A stretch of DNA of 50,863 nt from Carboxylicivirga sediminis (GTDB taxonomy: Bacteria > Bacteroidota > Bacteroidia > Bacteroidales > Marinilabiliaceae), in assembly GCF_018156225.1 (NCBI RefSeq), contig NZ_JAGTAR010000039.1, forward strand, positions 1 to 50,863. Reading direction: 5' to 3'. Both the position numbers and the translations under genes were made by a program. The number at the start of each line of letters is the position of its first letter. Within the stretch, counting starts at the first letter, position 1. Positions 8,101 to 15,403 of the stretch are shown here, piece by piece. The notes beneath the pieces are model-generated. The model ran no database searches, was not told the origin of the DNA, and saw nothing but the letters and a program-made list of their open reading frames with translations.

Positions 8101-8823
8101 CTCAATAGGGTGATGCATAAACACAATCACCTCATCGTTTTTATAGCTCATGAAGATTTCTTCCATTCGCACCAGGAAATCACCCCTTGTGTGAATGTCA
8201 CAACCCTTGTTCATCTTTTTCTCCTCTTCCCAATTATGCAGCCACCATTGCGAATCGACAAACACATACACCAAATCCTTGCTTACCTTAACCACTTTTG
8301 GTTCGCCACAGCCGCCTCCCGGATAAAATTTCACTTTCGAATCAGTTGTTGGTTCATAGGCCTCCACAAATTTCTCCTGTCGCTTTATGCGTTTCAATCC
8401 TCCCTTTTTTCCTTTCTTCCAATCGTGGTTACCAGGAATAAAATAGGTGGTGCCACTTACTTGATTGGCCAGTAACAGCTGCGACTCAAGTATTAGTTCA
8501 CTCAAAGCCCGGCATTCATGGTCTTTTGATGGCATGCCCAGCGGATAGATATTATCGCCAAGAAACACCAGGTCACTTGGTGAGCCAGTTCGCATTAAGT
8601 GTTGCTTAACAGCCGACAACACATAGTTGGTACCATTCACTTCGTCATCCAACTGACCGGCATCACCAACCAAGAATATGGTACGCACAGCATCATTTGA
8701 CTGCATCTGGTTTTGTGACTGCCAGTTACTGGCCTCTGCACTATAATAGGGGGCTTTTACGCTTGAGCATCCAGCGAGCAGAAATGGTATTATGAGCAGG
8801 TATGATACGTATCTTCTCATCAT
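5113..8823 (-). CDS. Large lipoprotein: metallophosphoesterase, kinase-like motif and outer-membrane beta barrel
   Basis: I use the ATG at 8823, which overlaps the upstream TGA (TGATG) and gives 1,236 aa. The lipobox is LLAGC with Cys19. A calcineurin-like phosphoesterase domain (about 48-330) shows VGDAG, FLGDNIYP, PGNHDW, MHHPI and SGHEHN, the full set of metal-ligand motifs. A middle segment (about 600-665) has FIHDWDRHDDQWRW and later PIPRDRDQAF, which resembles the catalytic HxDRxxxN/D pattern of CotH/HipA-type kinases. The last roughly 370 residues look like an Omp85/surface-antigen-type beta barrel ending in ...NMAYNF, with the terminal aromatic residue of outer-membrane proteins. Expected location is the outer membrane, with the enzyme domain on a membrane face I cannot assign. 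The substrate is unknown. Confidence 0.85.
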   Translation of the reverse strand: MMRRYVSYLLIIPFLLAGCSSVKAPYYSAEASNWQSQNQMQSNDAVRTIFLVGDAGQLDDEVNGTNYVLSAVKQHLMRTGSPSDLVFLGDNIYPLGMPSKDHECRALSELILESQLLLANQVSGTTYFIPGNHDWKKGKKGGLKRIKRQEKFVEAYEPTTDSKVKFYPGGGCGEPKVVKVSKDLVYVFVDSQWWLHNWEEEKKMNKGCDIHTRGDFLVRMEEIFMSYKNDEVIVFMHHPIESNGKHGGYFSFQHHLFPLLELNHQLWVPLPGIGSVYPIYRQTTGSVQDLSHHLYQDFVEGIVRAAKLWDVNVTFVSGHEHNLQYFDDDEIKQVISGSGSKVTYAAAGGEADYASEARGYAKIDFYSNSEAWIEFYTVNGFNVEPVLEYRRQIRAPKAGSRKTDKQYAPLSGTDTIVAANKIFEGSKTMKFFLGEQYRSMWATDVKVQLIDLETKHGGLAPIKKGGGMSSNSLRLEKADEQQYILRSINKDYTRLVDEKFANLKALNIMKDQNSASHPYGALMIPSLSSAAGVYSTQPELVYMKHQRGLGNYNAFFPEEVYLLEQRPSGDWSNADYFGNSKDIIGYTDLLENLREKKTHFVDQEWVLKSRLFDLFIHDWDRHDDQWRWASFEEDERTIYRPIPRDRDQAFYKFEGVIPVYVSTFLMKKFKTMKGDVRDVRHLAFNARYFDRYFLNELEWTQWEQITRELQANMTDEVIDSALLGLPPEVREQNKEVLALLKERREHLLTISRKLYDYISTEVEVTATDDDDRFEITRFDDGQLNVKYYVKRKSKGDLLKYSRTFHPDETREVRLYGLRGDDEFMITGASNNAIKVRIVGGEDEDTVINQSAAKGVYAYDNIEGIELIGSNIKDRTSNHVDINDYDRYGFKYNTNLPFLRGGYTLDDGVWLGLTHNWTRYGWRREPYKSKQKVAALVAPGSQDAFIIMYEGHFLNLLPNVDFHPSLYIDYPSIENFFGYGNESVNHDLAKQYNWVRKRAYKIEPLISLSSRNSFISFKFGPTFESVRLEDTNGRVAQDPELGFTDEELDRHSFVGAKMVYSINYVDRESKPTNGIRFNASLSYQDDVTNANTLWTFGTNMQTYLTIANHPQVVLANNVGYELISGEAQFYQYPNLGNRTNLRGFRNNRFRGNKALYENLDLRIQLFNWDNRYLPMDIGILGGFDIGRVWLNGEHSNDWHHSHTTGLWMDVLEQIILQPYYSYSKEGHYFSFNMAYNF

Positions 8824-9692
8824 CAATTAGGCGTAAATTTCATGAGTTTACCTCTCCCTGCTTTTCCTTCGGAAGCGATGTAAAGATTCAATTCTTCATC
8901 AAAAGCGATCCCCTCGGGCTGGGGTAACTTTTGCATATCCAGAAAAACAACGTAATCAAGTGAATGCTTTGCATCAAACACCATTAGCATGCTGCCACGC
9001 GCCGACAAAAGGAATATTTGCCCACTCTCAGGATGAATAGCAACACCTGAAGGAGCAAAACGGTTTAAGCGCCACAGCTGCTCAGCATTAAGCTCATTTT
9101 CTGCATTCTGCTTTAGTTGTTCCACATTAATCAAGAGCACAGGATCGGCATCCAACTGTTTGGTATCTAATCGAAAGCGATAAATGGCTTTTTCATGCCT
9201 ATTTTCACTTAATGGCAAGCCTTTACAGGCAATTAACAGGCTATTGAAGCTCTGCTCATAATACAATCCTTCGGCATCATTAATTGCTGACAGGCCCGTA
9301 TCATACACCTTTGTTTTATCCTTATCAGTATTGTAACGGTATAACTTACCATTGCTTTTTAAGACGAAAATAAATTTACCAGCTCGTGCGAGGCCTTCGT
9401 AATCACCACTTTTATGGAACTCATAGAGCTCATCTGCCTTTCCGCTTTGCCTGTCTATCTCATAAATAATTCCTTTTTCATCGTTGATAGCCAACAAGCG
9501 CTGGCTTTTCACATCATATTCCAAACCTGAAACCTCTTGCAAGGAATTATCAAGTTCGAGAAATGTATCTGCCAATGGAAAGTTATAAGTAGTACTCACC
9601 CCATCTTTTACTTTCCAAACCTGACTACCGGTACTAGTGCAGGAAGCAAGTAATAGAACTATTGATAATAATTTGAAGCTTATACATCTCAC
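8823..9692 (-). CDS. SdiA-regulated-type beta-propeller lipoprotein
   Basis: This 289-aa lipoprotein has the lipobox LLASC with Cys18. The body resembles the SdiA-regulated / esterase-like phytase family: SLQEVSGLEYD, RLLAINDEKG, YEGLARAGKFIFVLKSNGKLYRY and, near the end, LPQPEGIAFDEELNLYIASEG, which recur as propeller blades. The start is GTG at 9692; no in-frame ATG precedes the signal sequence. The stop overlaps the phosphoesterase start (TGATG), so the two are translationally coupled and probably act together at the envelope. Whether it has enzymatic activity is unknown. Confidence 0.8.
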   Translation of the reverse strand: MRCISFKLLSIVLLLASCTSTGSQVWKVKDGVSTTYNFPLADTFLELDNSLQEVSGLEYDVKSQRLLAINDEKGIIYEIDRQSGKADELYEFHKSGDYEGLARAGKFIFVLKSNGKLYRYNTDKDKTKVYDTGLSAINDAEGLYYEQSFNSLLIACKGLPLSENRHEKAIYRFRLDTKQLDADPVLLINVEQLKQNAENELNAEQLWRLNRFAPSGVAIHPESGQIFLLSARGSMLMVFDAKHSLDYVVFLDMQKLPQPEGIAFDEELNLYIASEGKAGRGKLMKFTPN

Positions 9693-9763
9693 ACGTGAAG
9701 GATTTTTAGAAGCTCAATTTACCAATTTTAAAGGATTATCGGTACATACCTCTTTTTAATTGA

Positions 9764-10441
9764 TTACAATTGTCCGTATATCAAAATCCCGATACTAATA
9801 AAGAATGCAATCAGAAATAGATTATAAGACCACTGCAACAACTGGTACTTGCATAAGGTGTAATGGTTAAGCATAAAACTGGCGCGTACCTGGTTACCCA
9901 CCTGTAAATCCTGATTGCGCACCACGGCATCCATCGATTTCTCATACTCATCAAGATCTACGCGTCTCATCATCATAAAACTGTTGTGCTTAAAGTCAGG
10001 GTATTTCTCCTTCATTTCGCGATGATACTTGAATAAGCGATGGACATATGCCCCAATAGGACTGGCTGTTAGCAGAGATAATACCAGTGACATTCCACTG
10101 CCAATCAATAAAACAATAACAATAGCATTCCCGTTATCGACATACACGTCCATTTTTTGATTAAACACAATGAGTAAGGAAATAATTGTGGTATTGATGC
10201 GCACCATAATCATGGCCTTACGGTCGGCCATTGTCATGCGGTTCACCAGCATTTTAAAATGATTCCGGAAGAAGGTACTCAGCGCTTTACGTGGCTCCTG
10301 TTTGGTATCATACAGCTTCTTCTTTTTTTTCTTTTTAGCAACAACACTATTTTCATCATCCCTTGAAGAGATTGGCTCAATAAGCTGTTCATTGACTAAT
10401 AACTCTTGTGCCTCATGTGCTAAATTAGCCTCTAAACTCAT
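9764..10441 (-). CDS. Stand-alone PycTM-like (DUF5706-type) membrane protein
   Basis: This 225-aa protein resembles the Pycsar effector transmembrane family. The hallmark ADRKA (72-76) runs directly into a first membrane helix (about 77-95), a second helix follows (about 104-126), then a soluble helical region (135-200) and a last membrane helix (203-222). The N-terminal 60 residues are charged with a lysine run (AKKKKKKK, 35-42). Bona fide Pycsar effectors sit beside a pyrimidine cyclase; none is present here, and the HD hydrolase domain fused in many Bacteroidota homologues is also missing. It is therefore likely a chromosomal paralogue of unknown role. It is divergent from the ThrE-like exporter and has a good promoter of its own. 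Confidence 0.65.
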   Translation of the reverse strand: MSLEANLAHEAQELLVNEQLIEPISSRDDENSVVAKKKKKKKLYDTKQEPRKALSTFFRNHFKMLVNRMTMADRKAMIMVRINTTIISLLIVFNQKMDVYVDNGNAIVIVLLIGSGMSLVLSLLTASPIGAYVHRLFKYHREMKEKYPDFKHNSFMMMRRVDLDEYEKSMDAVVRNQDLQVGNQVRASFMLNHYTLCKYQLLQWSYNLFLIAFFISIGILIYGQL

Positions 10442-10475
10442 ATTATTAAATTTTATATATCTATATATCTAGATG

Positions 10476-10506
10476 CAAATATATATAAAATGCTATTAAT
10501 ACCAAA
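10476..10506 (-). promoter_or_regulatory. Bacteroidota promoter of the PycTM-like gene
   Basis: On the minus strand TTTG (10506-10503), 19 bp, then TATATTTG (10483-10476) match the TTTG-N19-21-TAnnTTTG consensus exactly. The start codon is 35 nt downstream of the -7 element. Confidence 0.75.
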
Positions 10507-10544
10507 TATTCTGTTTTTTGGCGACATATATCAGCAAACTTATC

Positions 10545-10552
10545 TACTTTTG
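10545..10552 (+). promoter_or_regulatory. Probable -7 element of the ThrE-like exporter gene
   Basis: TACTTTTG fits TAnnTTTG and lies 34 nt ahead of the ATG. The nearest TTTG upstream (10517-10520) is 24 bp away, longer than the usual 19-21. Confidence 0.5.
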
Positions 10553-10586
10553 CAACATCTAATCATTAGCATAACACACTCATTCA

Positions 10587-11825
10587 ATGCAAATTCCACA
10601 ACAATATAAGTTCATCGTGCAGCTTGGCAAGGCTTTGCACATTTATGGTGTTCCATCCTATAAATCACAGATATACCTCACCGAGATATCTGAAAAGAAA
10701 GATATTAAAGGTAGCTTTATGGATACACCAACATGGATTAACTATGTATTTTATGAGGAAGATGAACACACCTACAACCATGTGGAATGCGTCCCCCCGG
10801 GAGAGTTAAATCTGGGGGCTTTATCTCAGGTGGTTGAGATTACCAACAATGTGATTACCAATGAGCTCAACTTTGCTGAAGCCAAAGAGCAAATTATAGA
10901 ACTTCAGAATAAGCCCAATAGCTACAATAAGTTAGTTGAGCTACTTTCTTTCATGTTCTCGGCCGGCTCCTTCTGTGTTTTACTCAACACCAACTGGCTG
11001 TCTGTTATTGTAGCCACCTTTATTGGCGCATTGGTCTATGGCATCACGCTCATGGCCCGTCATTCGAGCTATTTGCGCAGCACACTGGAGTCAATGGTTG
11101 CCTTTGGTGCCACCATCACTACTGGCTTACTGTCAACAGTTCTGCCCGAATTAAATATCTCCATGACCATACTCGCCTCCATCATTGTGTTTATACCCGG
11201 GCTATCGCTCACCACGGCACTTGAGGAAATTACCTCGCGTAGTCTGGTATCGGGTACCGCCAAGCTTTTTGATGCCCTGGTTTCCTTATTTAAGCAGTTT
11301 TTTGGTGTGGTGTTAGGTTTGGCACTGTTGCCGCTTTTTATAGAGATTAAACCGCATGTTGTGATTGATGACATTCCGCAATGGGTTGATTTCGCAGCTA
11401 TTCTGATCCTATCGTTAAGCCTGATGCCTGTTTTTAAGGTACGCCCAAAAGACATACCGCTGGGTATGGTAACGGGTTTTGTCTGCTTTTACACCACCCT
11501 GTTACTTGGTTTCACAGGCATTCTGGTGAGTATTTTTTTCGGTACAATAGTAGCGGTAGCCATTAGCAAACTGTTCACTCATCTCACCAAGGTTCCGCGA
11601 CTGGTTTACCTTATCCCCGGTATCATTATGCTGGTGCCGGGAAGTAAAGCATTCATTGGTCTGAGCACCTTATTCTTAGACGCACAGGTAAGTAACAGCA
11701 ACATGGGCGAACAGGTTCTGTACATCTTTATGGGTATTATAGGCGGATTAATTTTCTCAGGCACCTTTATGGACAGGCGACTGGGCAAAAACCTGAATCA
11801 GACAGACCAGCTGTTTAAACGTTAA
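10587..11825 (+). CDS. ThrE-like threonine/serine exporter family protein
   Basis: This 412-aa membrane protein has the two-part layout of full-length ThrE. A soluble N-terminal domain (about 1-125) starts with a VQLGKALHIYGVPSYKSQIYL segment, as in DUF1212 proteins. It is followed by about ten membrane helices in two halves (roughly 128-270 and 275-400). The N-terminal domain of the family resembles a hydrolase-like fold. Likely role: proton-coupled export of small amino acids across the inner membrane. The gene is single, divergent from the PycTM-like gene, and ends 171 nt before the rRNA methyltransferase gene. The substrate is inferred from family only. Confidence 0.85.
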   Translation: MQIPQQYKFIVQLGKALHIYGVPSYKSQIYLTEISEKKDIKGSFMDTPTWINYVFYEEDEHTYNHVECVPPGELNLGALSQVVEITNNVITNELNFAEAKEQIIELQNKPNSYNKLVELLSFMFSAGSFCVLLNTNWLSVIVATFIGALVYGITLMARHSSYLRSTLESMVAFGATITTGLLSTVLPELNISMTILASIIVFIPGLSLTTALEEITSRSLVSGTAKLFDALVSLFKQFFGVVLGLALLPLFIEIKPHVVIDDIPQWVDFAAILILSLSLMPVFKVRPKDIPLGMVTGFVCFYTTLLLGFTGILVSIFFGTIVAVAISKLFTHLTKVPRLVYLIPGIIMLVPGSKAFIGLSTLFLDAQVSNSNMGEQVLYIFMGIIGGLIFSGTFMDRRLGKNLNQTDQLFKR

Positions 11826-11885
11826 GAATTGTAAAAATAACTCCTGATAAAGAAGTTTAAAATCAATTGTTCGTATTAAGTTTCG

Positions 11886-11893
11886 TACCTTTG
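11886..11893 (+). promoter_or_regulatory. -7 element of the THUMP methyltransferase gene
   Basis: TACCTTTG followed by CGCCC is a typical strong Bacteroidota -7 region. No clean TTTG lies at the standard -33 distance. Transcription would start near 11900, giving a leader of about 97 nt that contains the perfect hairpin at 11943-11969. Confidence 0.6.
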
Positions 11894-11942
11894 CGCCCTC
11901 TTTTTTATACAACAAGGGAAGAAACAAGCTGTTAGTTACAAC

Positions 11943-11969
11943 AATCTGCTAATTAATGAATAGCAGATT
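11943..11969 (+). promoter_or_regulatory. Perfect 9-bp hairpin in the leader of the rRNA methyltransferase gene
   Basis: AATCTGCTA (11943-11951) and TAGCAGATT (11961-11969) pair perfectly around a 9-nt A/T-rich loop. It lies between the predicted promoter and the start codon (27 nt downstream) and is followed by only TTT, so it may be an RNA control element or an attenuator-like stem. Confidence 0.4.
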
Positions 11970-11996
11970 TTAAGATTTACTGAAAAAAGCGTTCGC

Positions 11997-13172
11997 ATGA
12001 AATTATTAGTAAAAACCTTTCATGGTTTAGAGGAAGTATTGGCTGATGAGTTAAGGGAAATAGGAGCCAATGATGTAACGCCCATCAAAAGGGCCGTAAC
12101 CTGCACAGGCGACAAAGAAGTGCTGTATAAAGCCAACCTTCATTTGCGAACCGCTTTACGTGTATTAGTGCCAGTTCTGAAATTCAAGGCAAAAACTGAG
12201 GACGAACTGTATCAGAACATCTACAAATATGACTGGTCGGCGCACATCACCGAGAAAAATACATTTGCCATCGATGCAGTAGCTTTCTCTGATTTTTTTA
12301 AGCACACCAAGTATCTGGCATTAAAAACCAAAGATGCAATTGCAGACCAATTCAGAGATAAAAATGGCCAGCGTCCTTCGGTTAACATCGAAAAGCCAGA
12401 TCTTCAGATAAATGTACATGTATCGCACGATCAGTTTACCGTATCGCTGGACAGTTCGGTTGAATCATTACACCGCAGAGGCTACCGCAACCCCCATCAT
12501 AAAGCACCGCTTAATGAAGTATTGGCAGCAGGTATGCTGAAAATTGCCAAATGGCACAAAGACATTCCACTGATTGACCCAATGTGCGGAACCGGCACCA
12601 TCCTGATGGAAGCCGCAATGATGGCTTGCGACATGGCTCCCGGATTTAAGCGCAAGCACTTTGGTTTTATGAGCTGGGCTGATTACGACAAGGCCTTGTG
12701 GGAAAAGATTCATACCGAGGCAGAGAATAAGATCCGCTATCCGAAAGTAAATATTGTAGGTGGCGATAATAATCCACAAGCGGTAGATATGGCCAAAACG
12801 GCTTCACTGGATTTCCGCCTGAACCGTCAGATTCGTATTGTACGTTCAAATATGGAAGACCACATGCCACCTGCTCCACGTGGTATGATGATTACCAATC
12901 CACCGTATGGCGAGCGCCTGACGAAGGATAACATCAATGAGTTCTACAAAAAGATTGGTTCGCACCTGAAAAAAAACTATACCGACTGGCAGGCATGGAT
13001 CATTACTTCCAACACAGAAGCGCTTAAGCATGTCGGACTTCGCCCAGACTCTAAGTACACTTTATTCAACGGCCCGCTTGAGTGTAAGTTTGTGGCCTAC
13101 GATATGTTCGAGGGTGAAATGAAAGAGTTTAAAAAGAAAATCAACCGAACCAAAAGACGAATTGATAGTTAA
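11997..13172 (+). CDS. THUMP-domain class I methyltransferase of 23S rRNA (RlmL N-half/YpsC type)
   Basis: This 391-aa protein has an N-terminal ferredoxin-like plus THUMP RNA-binding region (about 1-160; opening KLLVKTFHGLEEVLADEL). A Rossmann methyltransferase domain follows, with the SAM loop DPMCGTGTILMEAA (about 194-207) and the catalytic NPPYGERL at 301-308, typical of N2-guanine RNA methylation. The size equals the N-terminal half of E. coli RlmL and the single-domain YpsC/RlmL-like proteins. It probably makes the m2G at 23S position 2445 or equivalent, inferred from family. The basic tail KKKINRTKRRIDS may bind RNA. The next gene follows after 35 nt and may be cotranscribed. Confidence 0.88.
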   Translation: MKLLVKTFHGLEEVLADELREIGANDVTPIKRAVTCTGDKEVLYKANLHLRTALRVLVPVLKFKAKTEDELYQNIYKYDWSAHITEKNTFAIDAVAFSDFFKHTKYLALKTKDAIADQFRDKNGQRPSVNIEKPDLQINVHVSHDQFTVSLDSSVESLHRRGYRNPHHKAPLNEVLAAGMLKIAKWHKDIPLIDPMCGTGTILMEAAMMACDMAPGFKRKHFGFMSWADYDKALWEKIHTEAENKIRYPKVNIVGGDNNPQAVDMAKTASLDFRLNRQIRIVRSNMEDHMPPAPRGMMITNPPYGERLTKDNINEFYKKIGSHLKKNYTDWQAWIITSNTEALKHVGLRPDSKYTLFNGPLECKFVAYDMFEGEMKEFKKKINRTKRRIDS

Positions 13173-13207
13173 TAATGGAAGTCAGATAATGATTTCAATA
13201 AATAACT

Positions 13208-14164
13208 ATGCAAAACAGAATTACAGAGCTTTTTAATATACAGTACCCAATTATTCAGGGTGGAATGGTTTGGTGCAGTGGCTGGCGACTTGCTTCAGCT
13301 GTTAGTAACAATGGCGGCTTGGGTTTACTCGGCGCCGGCTCCATGTACCCTGAGGTGCTGCGTGAGCACATTCAAAAAATGAAGAAAGCCACCGACAAGC
13401 CATGGGGTGTGAATGTGCCATTATTGTATCCCAGCATTGATGAACTGATGCAAATCATCGTTGAGGAAGGGGTCAAAATTGTGTTTACTTCGGCTGGTAA
13501 TCCGGCCAAATGGACAGGTTTCCTCAAAGAAAAAGGCATTACTGTTGTGCATGTTATAGCCAATGGCCGCTTCGCTAAAAAATGTGAAGAAGCCGGTGTA
13601 GATGCCATTGTAGCTGAAGGCTTTGAGGCGGGTGGACACAACGGCCGTGAAGAAACCACCACATTAACCTTGATTCCGTCTATCCGTCAGCAAACCACTC
13701 TGCCACTGATTGCAGCTGGTGGAATAGGTACCGGCAAAGGCATATTTGCTGCCATGGCACTAGGCGCCGATGGTGTGCAGATTGGTTCACGTTTTGCCAT
13801 CACTGAAGAATCATCGGCTCACAAAGCATTTAAACAACTGGTGGTTGAAACGGGAGAAGGTGGCACCTTACTATCGCTTAAAAAGCTGGCACCTGTGCGA
13901 TTAATGAAGAATGCATTTTTCGAACAGGTACATGAAGCAGAAAAAGCCGGGGCTTCTACATTAGACCTCCAAAAACTATTGGGAAAAGGGCGCGCTAAAA
14001 AAGGCATCTTTGAAGGTGATTTAGTAGAAGGAGAGCTGGAAATCGGACAGGTTGCCTCGTTAATTAATGACATTAAACCTGTTAGTGTAGTGTTTGAAGA
14101 ACTATTATCAGAATACCGCCAGGTAAAAGAAGAAGCGGCCACAAACCCTCGATTTAATTTTTAA
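13208..14164 (+). CDS. Nitronate monooxygenase / FabK-like flavoprotein
   Basis: This 318-aa FMN-dependent TIM-barrel protein of the 2-nitropropane dioxygenase family has the start NIQYPIIQGGMVW, the glycine-rich NGGLGLLGAG (35-44), the AEGFEAGGHNG motif with H144 (the usual catalytic histidine in nitronate monooxygenase and FabK) and the phosphate-binding AAGGIGTGKG and GADGVQIGSRF (about 174-200). Either nitronate oxidation or enoyl-ACP reduction is possible; sequence alone does not decide. Its stop codon overlaps the next start (TAATG at 14162-14166), so it is coupled to the M16 peptidase pair, an unexplained association. Confidence 0.85.
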   Translation: MQNRITELFNIQYPIIQGGMVWCSGWRLASAVSNNGGLGLLGAGSMYPEVLREHIQKMKKATDKPWGVNVPLLYPSIDELMQIIVEEGVKIVFTSAGNPAKWTGFLKEKGITVVHVIANGRFAKKCEEAGVDAIVAEGFEAGGHNGREETTTLTLIPSIRQQTTLPLIAAGGIGTGKGIFAAMALGADGVQIGSRFAITEESSAHKAFKQLVVETGEGGTLLSLKKLAPVRLMKNAFFEQVHEAEKAGASTLDLQKLLGKGRAKKGIFEGDLVEGELEIGQVASLINDIKPVSVVFEELLSEYRQVKEEAATNPRFNF

Positions 14165-15402
14165 TGATAAACATACAGAAGCATACGCTTAGCAACGGAT
14201 TAAGAGTAGTTGTACATGTTGACAAAAGTACGCCGCTGGCTGCTGTTAACGTATTGTACAATGTGGGATCAAAGAATGAGCAACCTGACAAAACCGGCTT
14301 TGCTCACTTATTTGAACACCTGATGTTTGGAGGTAGTAAAAACATACCTTCGTATGATGCTCCATTGCAGATGGTGGGAGGTGATAACAATGCCTGGACC
14401 AACTGCGACATCACCAACTACTACCTGACCTTGCCGGCAGCTAACCTGGAAACAGGATTCTGGCTTGAATCGGATCGTATGCTGGAACTGGACTTTTCGG
14501 AGCAGAGCCTTGAAGTGCAGCGAAAGGTAGTTATTGAGGAGTTTAAGCAGCGTTACCTCAATCAACCATATGGTGACATTCCACTGCTACTAAGTCCCCT
14601 GGCCTATAAAGTACACCCCTATCAGTGGCCTACCATTGGTAAGGAAATAGCACACATTGAAAATGCAACGCTCGATGATGTGCGACAATTCTTCTTTAGT
14701 CATTACGCACCCAATAATGCTGTTTTGTGTGTTAGTGGGAATGTAGACCCGGATAAAGTATTTGTTCTGGCACAAAAATGGTTTGGCGATATTCCATACC
14801 GGGAACTGGCCCAAAACAATATACCTGCAGAGCCCACACAAACTGAAGCACGCAAACTGGAGGTAGAGCGCAATGTGCCAGCTAATATGATTCAGAAGGT
14901 GTACCATATTGGCAGCCGAACTGATGATGACTTTTATACAGTTGATTTACTCTCCGATGTGCTGGCCAACGGCCCATCGGCGCGTCTGATGCAATCATTG
15001 GTTAAAGAGCAGCAGCTTTTTAGTGAAGTAAATGCCTACATATCGGGCGATCATGATCCGGGACTATTCACGGTGATGGGTCGTCTACTACCCAACACTA
15101 CCTTGGAACAAGCCGAAAAGGCTATCCAGGCTGAATTGGATAAAATAAGTACGCAGGCCATAGGTGATTATGAGCTCCAAAAAGTAAAGAATAAGGTGGA
15201 ATCATCTCTGGTATTTTCTGAAATCAGCTTCCTGAACAAGGCCATGAATCTGGCATCCTTCGAGCTGCTGGGTAAAGCTGAAGACATTAATGACGAGGTT
15301 AATAAGTATCAGGCTGTCACCAAAGAAGCCATTCTGAATACGGCACAAAACACCTTTAAACCCACCAACTGTTCAACTTTATATTATCGCTCAAGCCAAT
15401 AA
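14164..15402 (+). CDS. M16-family zinc peptidase, catalytic subunit
   Basis: This 412-aa pitrilysin/processing-peptidase-like protein has the inverted zinc motif H48-L-F-E51-H52 followed by LMFGGSKN; the third ligand should be a glutamate in the EVQRKVVIEEF stretch (about 120-130). It has no signal peptide. Two M16 domain halves are visible, the second from about residue 215. The non-catalytic partner gene follows after 1 nt. Such pairs form heterodimers resembling mitochondrial processing peptidase and degrade or trim peptides. The start overlaps the stop of the upstream flavoprotein gene. Confidence 0.9.
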   Translation: MINIQKHTLSNGLRVVVHVDKSTPLAAVNVLYNVGSKNEQPDKTGFAHLFEHLMFGGSKNIPSYDAPLQMVGGDNNAWTNCDITNYYLTLPAANLETGFWLESDRMLELDFSEQSLEVQRKVVIEEFKQRYLNQPYGDIPLLLSPLAYKVHPYQWPTIGKEIAHIENATLDDVRQFFFSHYAPNNAVLCVSGNVDPDKVFVLAQKWFGDIPYRELAQNNIPAEPTQTEARKLEVERNVPANMIQKVYHIGSRTDDDFYTVDLLSDVLANGPSARLMQSLVKEQQLFSEVNAYISGDHDPGLFTVMGRLLPNTTLEQAEKAIQAELDKISTQAIGDYELQKVKNKVESSLVFSEISFLNKAMNLASFELLGKAEDINDEVNKYQAVTKEAILNTAQNTFKPTNCSTLYYRSSQ

Positions 15403-15403
15403 A

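Noticed and set aside
9764-11825. A complete Pycsar or other anti-phage island
   Set aside because: Only a PycTM-like protein is present. The divergent neighbour is an amino acid exporter and the surroundings are housekeeping genes; no cyclase, nuclease or restriction genes were seen.
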